DNA from: Rhabdophis nuchalis
Lineage: Eukaryota > Chordata > Lepidosauria > Squamata > Natricidae
NCBI GenBank assembly: GCA_039707465.1
Contig: CM077649.1
Span: forward strand, 13,306,501-13,370,500
Direction: 5' to 3'
Length of the DNA: 64,000 bases
A model generated the notes under the pieces. The model saw only the letters and a program-made list of their open reading frames with translations, was not told the DNA's origin and made no database searches. Position 1 is the stretch's first letter. Each line of letters starts with the position of its first letter. A program made the translations under genes and the position numbers. Shown piece after piece: positions 59,601 to 64,000 of the stretch.

Positions 59601-62600
59601 ATAAATCTGAGTACAAACCATTCCCATATTAATTTATCATGTAAATATAAACTTATTTTATATAGTATTAACAAATAAATGTATATAACCTTGCATTATC
59701 AATTGCAAAATTGATAAAAATTTCCTCTTACCTTCGAAGGTTCCAAATAATAATTCGCGTCCCTTTTTTTCCTATAACTGCATCAAGTTCTGCCAGCAGC
59801 TCCTCTTCAGTAGAAAACAAGGAATGGGTCAGAATAGCCCTCAAACTGGCTGTTGATTCATCTGGTTTCATCACTTTCCGTAAAATACGTTAAGGAGGTA
59901 GTAGATATCAATTTTGTAAAATGTGTCTATTATAATCTTCTGAATCACTCCTGAATTAAAACAGCTATTGATTGGCATTTCCTGCAGTTTTAAAAACCTC
60001 AAATATCAAAATGATTCAGTTCTGCCAAAGAGCCATCAGTAAACAGCCCAACCAAAGACTAAGACAACCCCTCACCCACACAGACAGGCAAGACGCCAGA
60101 ATATAGACTGACAGCAAACAAACAAGCCTTACTTTTACTTTGTAGGTAAAAGAATTGTATCTTTTTTAGTCAAACTCTTTTACCTACAAAGAAGATCATA
60201 CAGCACTGAGCTCACTAGTATATACAGTGAATTTTGAAACAAAAGTTGAATGTCAAATCTGAAATCCCATATTTGACACAGACCCTTCTATTACATTTTG
60301 TGGTATTCTGAAAATGAAGATATAGGTTGAATATTTACAAATATAATGCTTGCTGGCAGAATTTATCTACATACCATTCAAACCTTTTGTAATAAAGATT
60401 ACAATATCTATACTTTTGAAGTCTATGTCTTATTTCACAAAAATAACTTTTAATTTGTACTCTAAAACAGGGGTCCCCAACCTCCAGGCCGTGGACCAGT
60501 GCCGGTCGGTGGCTTGATAGTAACCGGGCTGGAGTGAGCCTTGGGTTCCATGTGACTGCCGAAAACGCGCGCGGCCCATGTGACTCGACTCACCCGCTGG
60601 AGGCTCCCACCGGTCCGCAGAATTTTTTTTACGTGAAACCAGTCCCTGGTGCCAAAAAGGTTGGGGACCCCTGCTCTAAAATATACAGTAACTGCAGATG
60701 CTTTCCTGGCTCTTCTGAATTGCCTATGAAACAGCTCTAGAACTGTTCCCAAGCCTTGCTGGTTTAGTAAAATAAAACTATTGTTAGAGAAATTAACTAC
60801 CCCAGAAACTACAGGAGCTGTTGCTGCTACATATGCATGTCAAAAATCAAAATAGGAAGTACAGGCAGACTCCAACTTCCAGATTTGGAATTTTCCTTTC
60901 CCATTCCCTTTTTAAATCTGCATTTTGGAAAGGGAACAAGTATCTTTGGCTAACAGATTGCTCATTAATATGAGCAAAGGAGTCGGGAAAGGAGTTTTCC
61001 ATTGTCAGTGAGGTTGCAGGTAGGGTAAGGTACAGAATTAGAAATCATCACCCCCCAAAAAACATAATAAAGAGAAAGCGAAAGAAGAATCTGCAAAAGA
61101 AATTAAGTTTTTGTTGTCTCTCAAAACAGTTTTGGCTTATCTTGTTTTTCATGATGTACAGATGTCTTCATGCCAAGATATTATGGACAATTTAGTTGTT
61201 ATATTTATATGAGTAAATATGCATGAAGAAACATGCTTAAACTTTGCTATTTTTAAGCCTCCAAAGAGTGTTAAGAATCATTTGGAGCTATGTTTTGGAG
61301 ATATCCATATTAAAAAAAAACCTTGTTGTGAAATATAGAATTGGGATACACAGAAAACTATCATTTAAGTTATGAGTATACTTTCAGCTTTTCTATTCTT
61401 TGGAATAAAATAAGCACATCTTCTATTTTTCCAACAACTCAATAGGGCAATAATTCATAGCAATATAGAAATGTTGAAGATGAAATTTAACTCTTTACTC
61501 CCTTTCTTAGACTTAATACTTAGCATTTTAATTAGAATTTGTTCTCACATAAGTACATATACACTCATGACCGTACATTTTTCTTTCCTTCCAAAGAACT
61601 GTGGAAAATAATCAAGCGTGGAGATAAATATACAAACACCTACCCTCTATTTTTCTATTCGTGTAAGTAACCTCCAGTTGAATGTGCCTCTCCACATCAA
61701 AATCGGAGGAATTTATGAGTTGTTATAGAATAAACTGAACATTTCCCTAAATGCATCTATGCTTTCTAATACCTACACTATGTCACTGACCTTTTATTGA
61801 TGCAATCATGATTAGTATTCAGTATATTAAAAAGCCAGTTTATGACTAATACCTACATTGAAATTTTGCATTGACTTTATAGTGATTTGGGCATTAATAC
61901 ATTCAAGCCAAAGGACAGAATCATCAGCATGAAAGCAATCCTTCTCAAAGTTCAATGAATAATAGATGTGAAGTTTCTCGAGCAAACTCAATTTTTGAAT
62001 GACCATCTATATACATTTTACATAACACAATGCAGCATTTTTAGTTAAAGAACTTGTTTAAAAAGTATATGTGCCTGGAAATATACACATTTTAATCATC
62101 AATTTCCTTTAGAAAAAAAAACATGAAAAGGATATTGTTCTTGTTGAAAGATATTATGGGAACAATTACATGTTCTGCCTTTGTAATTTCCAAGAATGTC
62201 TGTGATAATAGGCCCACACTCATGACATCTCCATTCTTAGTGAAAACAATTGCATCTTTTCCCAGCCGCATAGATCCTGATTTAAATCCATTTCCATACA
62301 ATCCAACAGGAACGTGGCCATTCAGTGTAACTTTGTCACTGAAGCCAAAACTGAAATCGTTTTGGAAAGATGAAAATAATGTTAATGTTACATCGCTCAT
62401 ATAAGAACTGAATATCCAATGAATATTCTTCTTTTAAGCTGAAATACAGTGCAACTTCAATCCTGGTTAACAACTAAATTTAGAAGCACCTATTTGTATA
62501 TTGATGTCTAACAATATTGCTATAGTACATTATAAATTATATAATCTGAAAATGATTATATAAAGTAGGTTCGACTGTAGGTCCATACTGTATATTGTAT

Positions 62601-63170
62601 TTATACCAAAGACTCAAAATATAGCAGGATAAAGCTACACATCCTGTTTAGATGATTATCTGTCCCCTTCCTCTAATTTTAAAGGTTGAGTATGTTCTAT
62701 AGCCAATAGGCCTAGCATCCTTAAGTTGCTAAGCCATCGCCATACTTTTGCAGTATGCTGGGGTCATGTGATCACCTTTTGTAACCTTTTGACAAGCAAA
62801 GTCAGTGGGGAATCCATATTCATTTAATAACTGTGGTCACTAAACCAATACAGTGGTTTACTTAACAACTGTGATAAGAAAGTTTGTACAATGGGGCAAA
62901 ACCCACTTAACAATTGTCTTGCTTAACAACAGAAATATTGGATTCAATTGTGGTCGTAAATCAAGGACTAACTGTATACATTCATATTTTTAAATTCTAA
63001 GACGTATTCAGCATGGATAGGAAGTAACCTTGCCTACCTCAACATTTTATGCAATTTATCCGCGTTCATACCATTCCCATTATCCATGAACGTTAAACAT
63101 ACATTCTCATTTATAATTGTTTTGTCAATCCACATCTGTTTAGCATTTACATCAGGGTCATATGCATTAT
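28523..63170 (-). CDS. MORC3: MORC3, MORC-family CW-type zinc finger ATPase, 3' 15 exons (5' end outside window)
   Basis: Nuclear GHKL-type ATPase of PML-associated bodies that reads H3K4me through its CW finger. Exons: 63170-63038, 62350-62136, 59879-59732, 54287-54137, 52463-52332, 51518-51399, 48513-48416, 46795-46694, 46587-46465, 46378-46310, 40873-40831, 40020-39851, 34439-33584, 30131-29968, 28676-28523. They keep one frame: a split Asp codon, then 891 residues and TAA. Human MORC3 from the same Asp is about 900 residues. Order of domains: GHKL ATPase ([21 protein letters not shown]), S5-like transducer domain, CW finger, a poorly conserved linker, a SUMO-interaction-like DVIIL motif, two coiled-coil blocks and a conserved C-terminus. 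Two introns look U12-type. The first exon or exons, with the start codon, lie beyond 64000. Confidence 0.96.
28838..29268 (+). mobile_element. CR1-type LINE, strongly 5'-truncated young copy
   Basis: 115-codon frame [20 protein letters not shown]...[10 protein letters not shown] then 3' UTR and TATTG tail. Differs from 16806-17592 at only about four positions in the shared 420 bp. Opposite in strand to MORC3, in its last intron. Confidence 0.92.
29270..29967. other. MORC3 intron, unassigned
   Basis: No convincing feature. A CAGTGGTTCTCCACC stretch at 29761 looks like an eroded hAT left end without a matching right end. Confidence 0.35.
29968..30131 (-). CDS. MORC3: MORC3 exon: coiled coil
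   Basis: Codes [20 protein letters not shown] then [20 protein letters not shown] and [14 protein letters not shown]. Continues the heptad pattern of the previous exon. Dimerisation through this region is known for MORC3. Donor GTAGAT. Confidence 0.95.
30132..31923. other. MORC3 intron, unassigned AT-rich sequence
   Basis: No repeat family recognised over about 1.8 kb. Reading frames here are short and lack motifs. Confidence 0.35.
31924..32440. mobile_element. TA-flanked nonautonomous DNA transposon, CCGTATTTTTCGG family
   Basis: Left CCGTATCTTGGTGCGTCTTA, right GTGCGTCTTATACTCTGAAA then AATACAG, with TA on both sides. Same family as 43625-44619 and 47054-47838. Confidence 0.8.
32447..33155. 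mobile_element. TA-flanked nonautonomous DNA transposon, GCGTTTCCCC family
   Basis: Left CTGCGTTTCCCCAAAAGC, right TTGTTTTCAGGGAAACATGG, TA on both sides. The interior includes a (CT)n run at 32592-32628 and a C/T-rich stretch. A related fragment begins near 12905. Confidence 0.75.
33232..33319. mobile_element. short palindromic hAT-type MITE
   Basis: 88 bp; ends CAGGGGTGGGCAAAC and GTTTGCCCACCCCTG. Flanks similar (TTTAGAC versus CCTAGAC). Confidence 0.75.
33584..34439 (-). CDS. MORC3: MORC3 large exon: SIM-like motif and coiled coil
   Basis: 856 nt. Starts [19 protein letters not shown] (basic, possible NLS). Then the acidic-hydrophobic [17 protein letters not shown], a SUMO-interaction-like motif conserved with mammals, and an acidic/Ser-rich stretch with [18 protein letters not shown] coiled coil follows ([39 protein letters not shown]), then [20 protein letters not shown]. 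Donor GTAAGT. Confidence 0.96.
34495..34875 (+). mobile_element. L2 LINE 3' fragment
   Basis: Reads [24 protein letters not shown] pieces of the L2 ORF end in shifted frame, then the GCCGCCCCGAGTCCCTTT 3' UTR and an (AAATAA)n tail. Starts 56 bp upstream of the large MORC3 exon. Confidence 0.8.
35327..36417. mobile_element. 1.09-kb TA-flanked nonautonomous DNA transposon
   Basis: Left CAGGTAGCCCTTGAGTTACG, right CATAACTCGGGGATTACCTG, TA on both sides. No transposase; frames inside show no motif. Confidence 0.8.
36868..37695 (+). mobile_element. CR1-type LINE, 3' end of ORF2
   Basis: 191-codon frame (37054-37629) [20 protein letters not shown]...[14 protein letters not shown], then the 3' UTR. 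An upstream piece (36868-37050) carries the same protein in another frame, so one frameshift lies near 37040. Slightly different subfamily from the copy at 16806. Confidence 0.9.
38319..38453. mobile_element. palindromic hAT-type MITE
   Basis: CAGGGGTCTCCAACCTTTGC end and complement; flanking GGCTGGAA / GGCTGGAG differ at one base. Confidence 0.9.
38695..38881. mobile_element. hAT-type nonautonomous element, GC-rich
   Basis: Ends CAGAGGTCTC and GAGACCCCTG with exact duplication ATCTAAAC (38687-38694, 38882-38889). The interior repeats GCAGCCCGC. Confidence 0.88.
38965..39110 (+). mobile_element. CR1-type LINE 3' terminus
   Basis: Short piece reading [24 protein letters not shown] protein followed by GTGGGTTAGACTAGAGGACC 3' UTR. 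Diverged subfamily. Confidence 0.75.
39219..39339. mobile_element. palindromic hAT-type MITE
   Basis: Same ends as 38319; exact duplication CTGTAAAT (39211-39218, 39340-39347). Confidence 0.92.
39851..40020 (-). CDS. MORC3: MORC3 exon: Ser/Thr/Asn-rich linker
   Basis: Codes [20 protein letters not shown] then Ser/Asn-rich sequence ([20 protein letters not shown]), ending SEN plus AG. Probably disordered, poorly conserved against mammals as I remember them. Acceptor CTACAG; donor GTCAGT. Confidence 0.87.
40102..40239. mobile_element. palindromic hAT-type MITE
   Basis: CAGGCGTCTCCAACC end and complement; flanks ATATACAG / GTATACAG differ at one base. 81 bp upstream, in transcript terms, of a MORC3 exon. 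Confidence 0.9.
40831..40873 (-). CDS. MORC3: MORC3 micro-exon (43 nt), basic linker
   Basis: Codes (K)[14 protein letters not shown]. Found from splice sites (TTTGTATCAAACAG acceptor, GTATGT donor) and because it alone keeps the frame between the neighbouring exons. It aligns only loosely with the mammalian NKEKFRIRQ region. Confidence 0.82.
41343..41434. mobile_element. minimal 92-bp palindromic hAT-type MITE
   Basis: Internally deleted hairpin retaining only the terminal repeats; exact duplication CTCTATAC (41335-41342, 41435-41442). Confidence 0.9.
41535..41780 (+). mobile_element. old L2-like LINE relic
   Basis: Fragments resemble the L2 ORF end (LHWL... [12 protein letters not shown]). 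Heavily mutated; low certainty. Confidence 0.35.
42195..42841 (-). mobile_element. L2 LINE 3' fragment inserted in L1
   Basis: 155-codon frame (42841-42374): [20 protein letters not shown] ... [11 protein letters not shown], then 3' UTR to about 42195. 5'-truncated. Confidence 0.9.
43179..43264. mobile_element. palindromic hAT-type MITE inserted in L1
   Basis: CAGAGGTCTGCAAAGTCGGC end and complement; exact duplication ATCTAATT (43171-43178, 43265-43272). Shortened centre. Confidence 0.9.
43625..44619. mobile_element. TA-flanked nonautonomous DNA transposon, CCGTATTTTTCGG family
   Basis: Left CCGTATTTTTCGGAGTATAA, right TTATACTCCGAAAAATACAG, TA on both sides. Carries a long (CTAC/CTCT)n array at 44222-44540. 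Confidence 0.85.
44222..44540 (+). repeat. (CTAC)n / (CTCT)n / (ATCTAC)n pyrimidine microsatellite
   Basis: Imperfect mixed tetranucleotide array inside the transposon; a related array at 47525-47785 sits at the same place in the sister copy. Confidence 0.92.
44620..45372. other. MORC3 intron, unassigned
   Basis: AT-rich, no recognised repeat. Confidence 0.35.
45373..45691. mobile_element. TA-flanked DNA element, CAGGTAGTCCTCAAC family
   Basis: Left CAGGTAGTCCTCAACTTATG, right ATAAGTCCTGGACTATG, TA on both sides. Contains repeated TTAAGTGA motifs. Relatives at about 40362-40510, 51136-51345 and 62745-62974. Confidence 0.75.
46310..46378 (-). CDS. MORC3: MORC3 exon: last CW cysteine and acidic linker
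   Basis: Codes [20 protein letters not shown] then YKK. Supplies the fourth CW zinc ligand and an acidic stretch. Donor GTGAGT after AA of a Lys codon. Confidence 0.93.
46465..46587 (-). CDS. MORC3: MORC3 exon: CW-type zinc finger
   Basis: Codes [20 protein letters not shown] then [20 protein letters not shown]. Visible CW features are the C-x2-C pair, the conserved Trp residues (TWVQC, KW) that cage methyl-lysine, and the third Cys in WYC. The fourth Cys (NC) is in the next exon. Known for H3K4me binding in MORC3. Confidence 0.96.
46694..46795 (-). CDS. MORC3: MORC3 exon between ATPase module and CW finger
   Basis: Codes [20 protein letters not shown] then [13 protein letters not shown], leading into the CW finger. 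Donor GTATGT after CA of a Gln codon. Confidence 0.94.
46998..47995 (-). mobile_element. tRNA-derived SINE split by a DNA transposon
   Basis: SINE halves at 46998-47053 and 47839-47995 match the SINE at 18240-18450; the transposon at 47054-47838 separates them. Confidence 0.6.
47054..47838. mobile_element. nonautonomous DNA transposon, CCGTATTTTTCGG family, inside a SINE
   Basis: Left CCGTATTTTCGGAGTATAAG, right TTATACTCTGAAAAATACGG. Includes the pyrimidine array 47525-47785. Sister of 43625-44619. Confidence 0.82.
48416..48513 (-). CDS. MORC3: MORC3 exon: end of ATPase module
   Basis: Codes [20 protein letters not shown] then [12 protein letters not shown]. Acceptor CCACAG; donor GTAAAT in a split Arg codon. 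Confidence 0.95.
49003..49137. mobile_element. palindromic hAT-type MITE
   Basis: CAGGGATGTCCAAACTTGGG end and complement; exact duplication TTGTAGTG (48995-49002, 49138-49145). Nearly perfect hairpin. Confidence 0.92.
49564..49898. mobile_element. hAT-type nonautonomous element, GC-rich
   Basis: Ends CAGGAGTCCCCAACC and GGTTGGGGACCCCTG; exact duplication CATTAAAA (49556-49563, 49899-49906). Full-length sister of 60468-60673. Confidence 0.92.
50461..51075 (-). mobile_element. probable old LINE relic
   Basis: Begins with (TTTA)n on the plus strand and includes motifs like CCACTTGCTTATTGAGCAGG that resemble decayed LINE sequence. Not assignable with confidence. Confidence 0.3.
51136..51345. 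mobile_element. partial CAGGTAGTCCTCAAC-family element
   Basis: Left end CAGGTAGTCCTCAACTTACG with TTAAGTGAATC-like interior; right end missing. Lies just after a MORC3 exon (51399). Confidence 0.65.
51399..51518 (-). CDS. MORC3: MORC3 exon: S5-fold core after the second U12-type intron
   Basis: Codes [20 protein letters not shown] then [20 protein letters not shown]. The catalytic-type Lys of the transducer lies in this region of the family. The acceptor TAAG is preceded 14 nt upstream by TTTCTTAAC, a U12-like branch site. Donor GTAAGA. Confidence 0.95.
51546..51660 (-). mobile_element. L2 LINE 3' tail inside the U12-type intron side of MORC3
   Basis: (TTTATT)n then ATACCGCTCCTATCTCCCAG, the L2 3' end on the minus strand. 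It begins 28 bp from the MORC3 exon boundary at 51518, in the 813-bp intron. Confidence 0.75.
52332..52463 (-). CDS. MORC3: MORC3 exon: transducer domain, before the second U12-type intron
   Basis: Codes [20 protein letters not shown] then [20 protein letters not shown] and KFLA. The intron starts GTATCCTTTA, the U12 GT-AG donor consensus. Residues at the junction (Ala-Pro) depend on exact cleavage and should be checked with cDNA. Confidence 0.94.
52606..52920. mobile_element. probable hAT-type element
   Basis: Left end CAGGAGTGGCAAGTTCCAGG; purine-rich interior (52735-52860). Right boundary not clear. Confidence 0.4.
52976..53108. mobile_element. hAT-type nonautonomous element
   Basis: Ends CAGGCATGTCAAAC and GTTTGACACCCCTG; exact duplication CTCTAAGA (52968-52975, 53109-53116). 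Confidence 0.9.
53397..53617 (-). mobile_element. tRNA-derived SINE
   Basis: Minus-strand head GCCATGCTGGTGCAGTCGTT with A-box-like and GGGTTCAGTCC B-box-like sequences; body contains CAACAATCTGGGCCCTCATT. I recognise it as a common squamate SINE family. Confidence 0.75.
53815..54025 (-). mobile_element. L2 LINE 3' tail fragment
   Basis: (TTTA)n then GACCGCCTCCTCTCCCCGAA...GGGGCGGTGTACAGG, the L2 3' end on the minus strand. Confidence 0.8.
54137..54287 (-). CDS. MORC3: MORC3 exon: transducer domain, first part
   Basis: Codes [20 protein letters not shown] then [20 protein letters not shown] and DYSLR. Donor GTAGGT. Upstream intronic DNA at 54692-55048 is a SINE. Confidence 0.95.
54692..55048 (-). 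mobile_element. full-length tRNA-derived SINE
   Basis: Minus-strand head TGGCTCAGTGGCTAAGATGC (A box) and GGTTCGAATCCC (B box) form an RNA polymerase III promoter of tRNA type. The 3' part includes GACTCTAGGGGGCGGTGCTC on the plus strand. Least diverged SINE in the window. Confidence 0.85.
55385..58455 (+). mobile_element. LINE 3' fragment split by an L2 insertion
   Basis: Left part 55385-55760 (GGCTCCCTCTCTCTGGAACA ... CTTCCGGAAGGCGCTGAAAA); right part 58375-58455 (AAGCCGCCTTGAGTCACCAT then (AATA)n). TTTTATT appears on both sides as a possible target duplication of the L2. Confidence 0.6.
55765..58372 (-). mobile_element. L2-clade LINE, 2.6 kb, nearly intact EN C-terminus and RT
   Basis: A 712-codon frame (58363-56225) starts at MGDFNLP inside the endonuclease ([15 protein letters not shown] with the catalytic SDH) and runs through the reverse transcriptase: [53 protein letters not shown], and the YADD active site in [12 protein letters not shown]. 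It stops just after [11 protein letters not shown], where an extra few bases create a stop and shift. The final part continues in another frame at 56217-55957, then the 3' UTR and (ATT)n tail. The 5' part is missing. Lies in a MORC3 intron in the same orientation as MORC3. Confidence 0.95.
58460..59731. other. MORC3 intron, mostly unassigned
   Basis: A hAT-like left end (CAGTGGTCTCCAACC) at 58678 begins an eroded element to about 58875. The rest is AT-rich with no recognised feature. Confidence 0.4.
59732..59879 (-). CDS. MORC3: MORC3 exon after the AT-AC intron
   Basis: Begins right after a coding-strand AC (59881-59880). With the carried base it codes [20 protein letters not shown] then [20 protein letters not shown] and TRIIIWNLR. 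The ungapped match to the mammalian segment HRQMINLAESKASLAAIL supports this junction. Donor GTAAGA. Confidence 0.93.
60138..60191. repeat. small inverted repeat (16-bp arms, 22-bp loop)
   Basis: CTTTGTAGGTAAAAGA (60138-60153) faces its exact complement TCTTTTACCTACAAAG (60176-60191). Could be a miniature element or a chance hairpin. Confidence 0.6.
60468..60673. mobile_element. hAT-type nonautonomous element, deleted sister of 49564-49898
   Basis: Ends CAGGGGTCCCCAACC and GGTTGGGGACCCCTG; exact duplication CTCTAAAA (60460-60467, 60674-60681). In the 2256-bp U12-type intron of MORC3. Confidence 0.92.
60690..62080. other. MORC3 AT-AC intron, unassigned sequence
   Basis: No recognised gene or repeat over about 1.4 kb of AT-rich sequence. 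Confidence 0.35.
62136..62350 (-). CDS. MORC3: MORC3 exon: GHKL ATP-lid and G2
   Basis: Codes [20 protein letters not shown] then [20 protein letters not shown] and [20 protein letters not shown], ending FNKN plus one base. [10 protein letters not shown] is the nucleotide-binding lid motif. No GT follows the exon; the intron begins ATATCCTTTT, a U12-type AT-AC donor (see findings). Confidence 0.95.
62745..62974 (-). mobile_element. CAGGTAGTCCTCAAC-family element, partial
   Basis: Right edge TCAAGGACTAACTG followed by TA; interior has CTTAACAAC motifs complementary to those at 45373. Left boundary uncertain. Confidence 0.65.
63038..63170 (-). CDS. MORC3: MORC3 exon: GHKL ATPase N-box and G1
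   Basis: Codes (D)[15 protein letters not shown], then [25 protein letters not shown] is the Mg-ATP-binding N-box (Asn) and DNGNGM the G1 box of the Bergerat fold. Donor GTAGGC in the Ser codon before GFGFSDK. First window exon; the preceding one is off the right edge. Confidence 0.95.
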
Positions 63171-63291
63171 CTAAAAGAAAAATGTATAAGTATTATTAGG
63201 ACTAGCATGATGATTTACATAACCACTTTTTCTTTCCACTTGTACATGCATCAATTTGTTGTAACACTAGAAATATAAACATAAAATACTT

Positions 63292-64000
63292 TGTGTTATG
63301 TTTTTGAGCTGATCAATAAATAAGTCAGGGAGACTAGGATAGATCTATTTCGAGCTTATTAGCTCTCATCAGCTAGCCATACCCTTACTGGGATTCAAAC
63401 CAGGGCTGTATTACATGCCAGGCAAGAACCTTGCCATTAAGCCAGCCAGGTTCTGTTCTTGTCAGCTGAGACAGGAGGATAGTTATATATAATTGTTTCC
63501 ACAACACCCTGTTAGGCCCCAATTAAGGGAGGAAGCATACTGTTTCCTTTTCTGCCTTTCGGCTCATCACCAGAGACCATCTAGACAGAAAGCCATGAAT
63601 TCCATTGTGTAATTTTTTTTTTATATGTGTTACGTTTTTGAGCTGATCAATAAATGGTCTAGATGGTCTCTGGTGATGAGCCGAAAGGCAGAAAAGGAAA
63701 CAGTATGCTTCCTCCCTTAATTGGGGCCTAACAGGGTGTTGTCGAAACAATTATATATAACTATCCTCCTGTCTCAGCTGACAAGAACAGAACCTAGCTG
63801 GCTTAATGGCAAGGCTCTCGCCTGGCATGTAATACAGCCCTGATTTGAATCCCAGTAAGGATATGGCTAGCTGATGAGAGCTAAATAGCTCGAAATAGAT
63901 CTATCCTAGTCTCCCTGACTTATTTATTGATCAGCTCAAAAACGTAACACACATATAAAAAAAAAATCACACAACGGAACTCATGGCTTTCTGTCTAGAT
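63292..64000. repeat. large inverted repeat of a tRNA-derived SINE unit, reaching the window edge
   Basis: Arm 1 (63292 to about 63588) is the reverse complement of arm 2 (about 63657-63955). Each contains a tRNA-like unit: TAATGGCAAGG (A-box-like) and TTTGAATCCCAGTAAGG (B-box-like), then GCTAGCTGATGAGAGCTAA, CTTATTTATTGATCAGCTC. The spacer 63589-63656 is itself repeated in reverse complement after arm 2 (to about 64000). A few mismatches separate the arms, for example CTCTCGCC versus GTTCTTGCC. Confidence 0.85.

Noticed and set aside
62101..62135. Continuation of the MORC3 exon frame into [14 protein letters not shown]
   Set aside because: The frame stays open by chance past the exon; homology ends at FNKN and the U12 donor starts there.
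1..64000. Endogenous retrovirus or viral gene
   Set aside because: No LTR pair, primer-binding site, or gag/pol/env motif seen; the only reverse transcriptase is L2-type non-LTR.

Overview
The window is vertebrate nuclear DNA, most likely from a squamate reptile (snake or lizard). It is AT-rich, with large introns full of CR1 and L2 LINEs, L1 fragments, tRNA-derived SINEs and many short hAT-type and TA-flanked DNA transposons. The species assignment is inferred from this repeat mix and was not tested against any database.

Two real protein-coding genes are present, both on the minus strand and lying head to tail. MORC3, a MORC-family GHKL ATPase with a CW zinc finger, enters from the right edge. 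Its window exons run from 63170 down to the stop codon at 28523. The first exon or exons, carrying the start codon, lie beyond 64000. CHAF1B, the p60 WD40 subunit of chromatin assembly factor 1, follows. It has a CpG-rich promoter and probable non-coding first exon near 23.55-24.06 kb, an ATG at 20214 and a stop at 3353. All 13 coding exons join in frame to 541 codons plus a stop. The 15 MORC3 exons join in frame to 891 residues plus a stop, following a split Asp codon. As I recall, MORC3 and CHAF1B are also same-strand neighbours on human chromosome 21q22, so this is conserved synteny. Both products act on chromatin: CAF-1 deposits H3-H4 behind replication forks, and MORC3 is an H3K4me-reading ATPase of nuclear bodies.

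Layout, left to right: 1-3.35 kb holds a CR1 relic, a TA-flanked transposon and the CHAF1B 3' flank. 3.35-24.0 kb is CHAF1B, whose introns carry CR1, L2, L1, hAT and microsatellite insertions. 24.2-26.82 kb is a roughly 26-copy, 89-bp minisatellite whose unit derives from half of a palindromic hAT MITE, sitting between the CHAF1B promoter and the MORC3 3' end. 28.5-63.2 kb is MORC3, including a 2.6-kb L2 copy with a nearly intact reverse-transcriptase ORF in one intron. 63.3-64.0 kb is a large inverted repeat of a tRNA-derived SINE.

The most notable observations are two candidate U12-type (minor spliceosome) introns in MORC3, one AT-AC and one GT-AG; the MITE-derived minisatellite; the inverted SINE pair; and many palindromic MITEs with intact 8-bp target-site duplications. 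I see no bacterial-type system, CRISPR array, rRNA gene, functional tRNA gene or retroviral gene.
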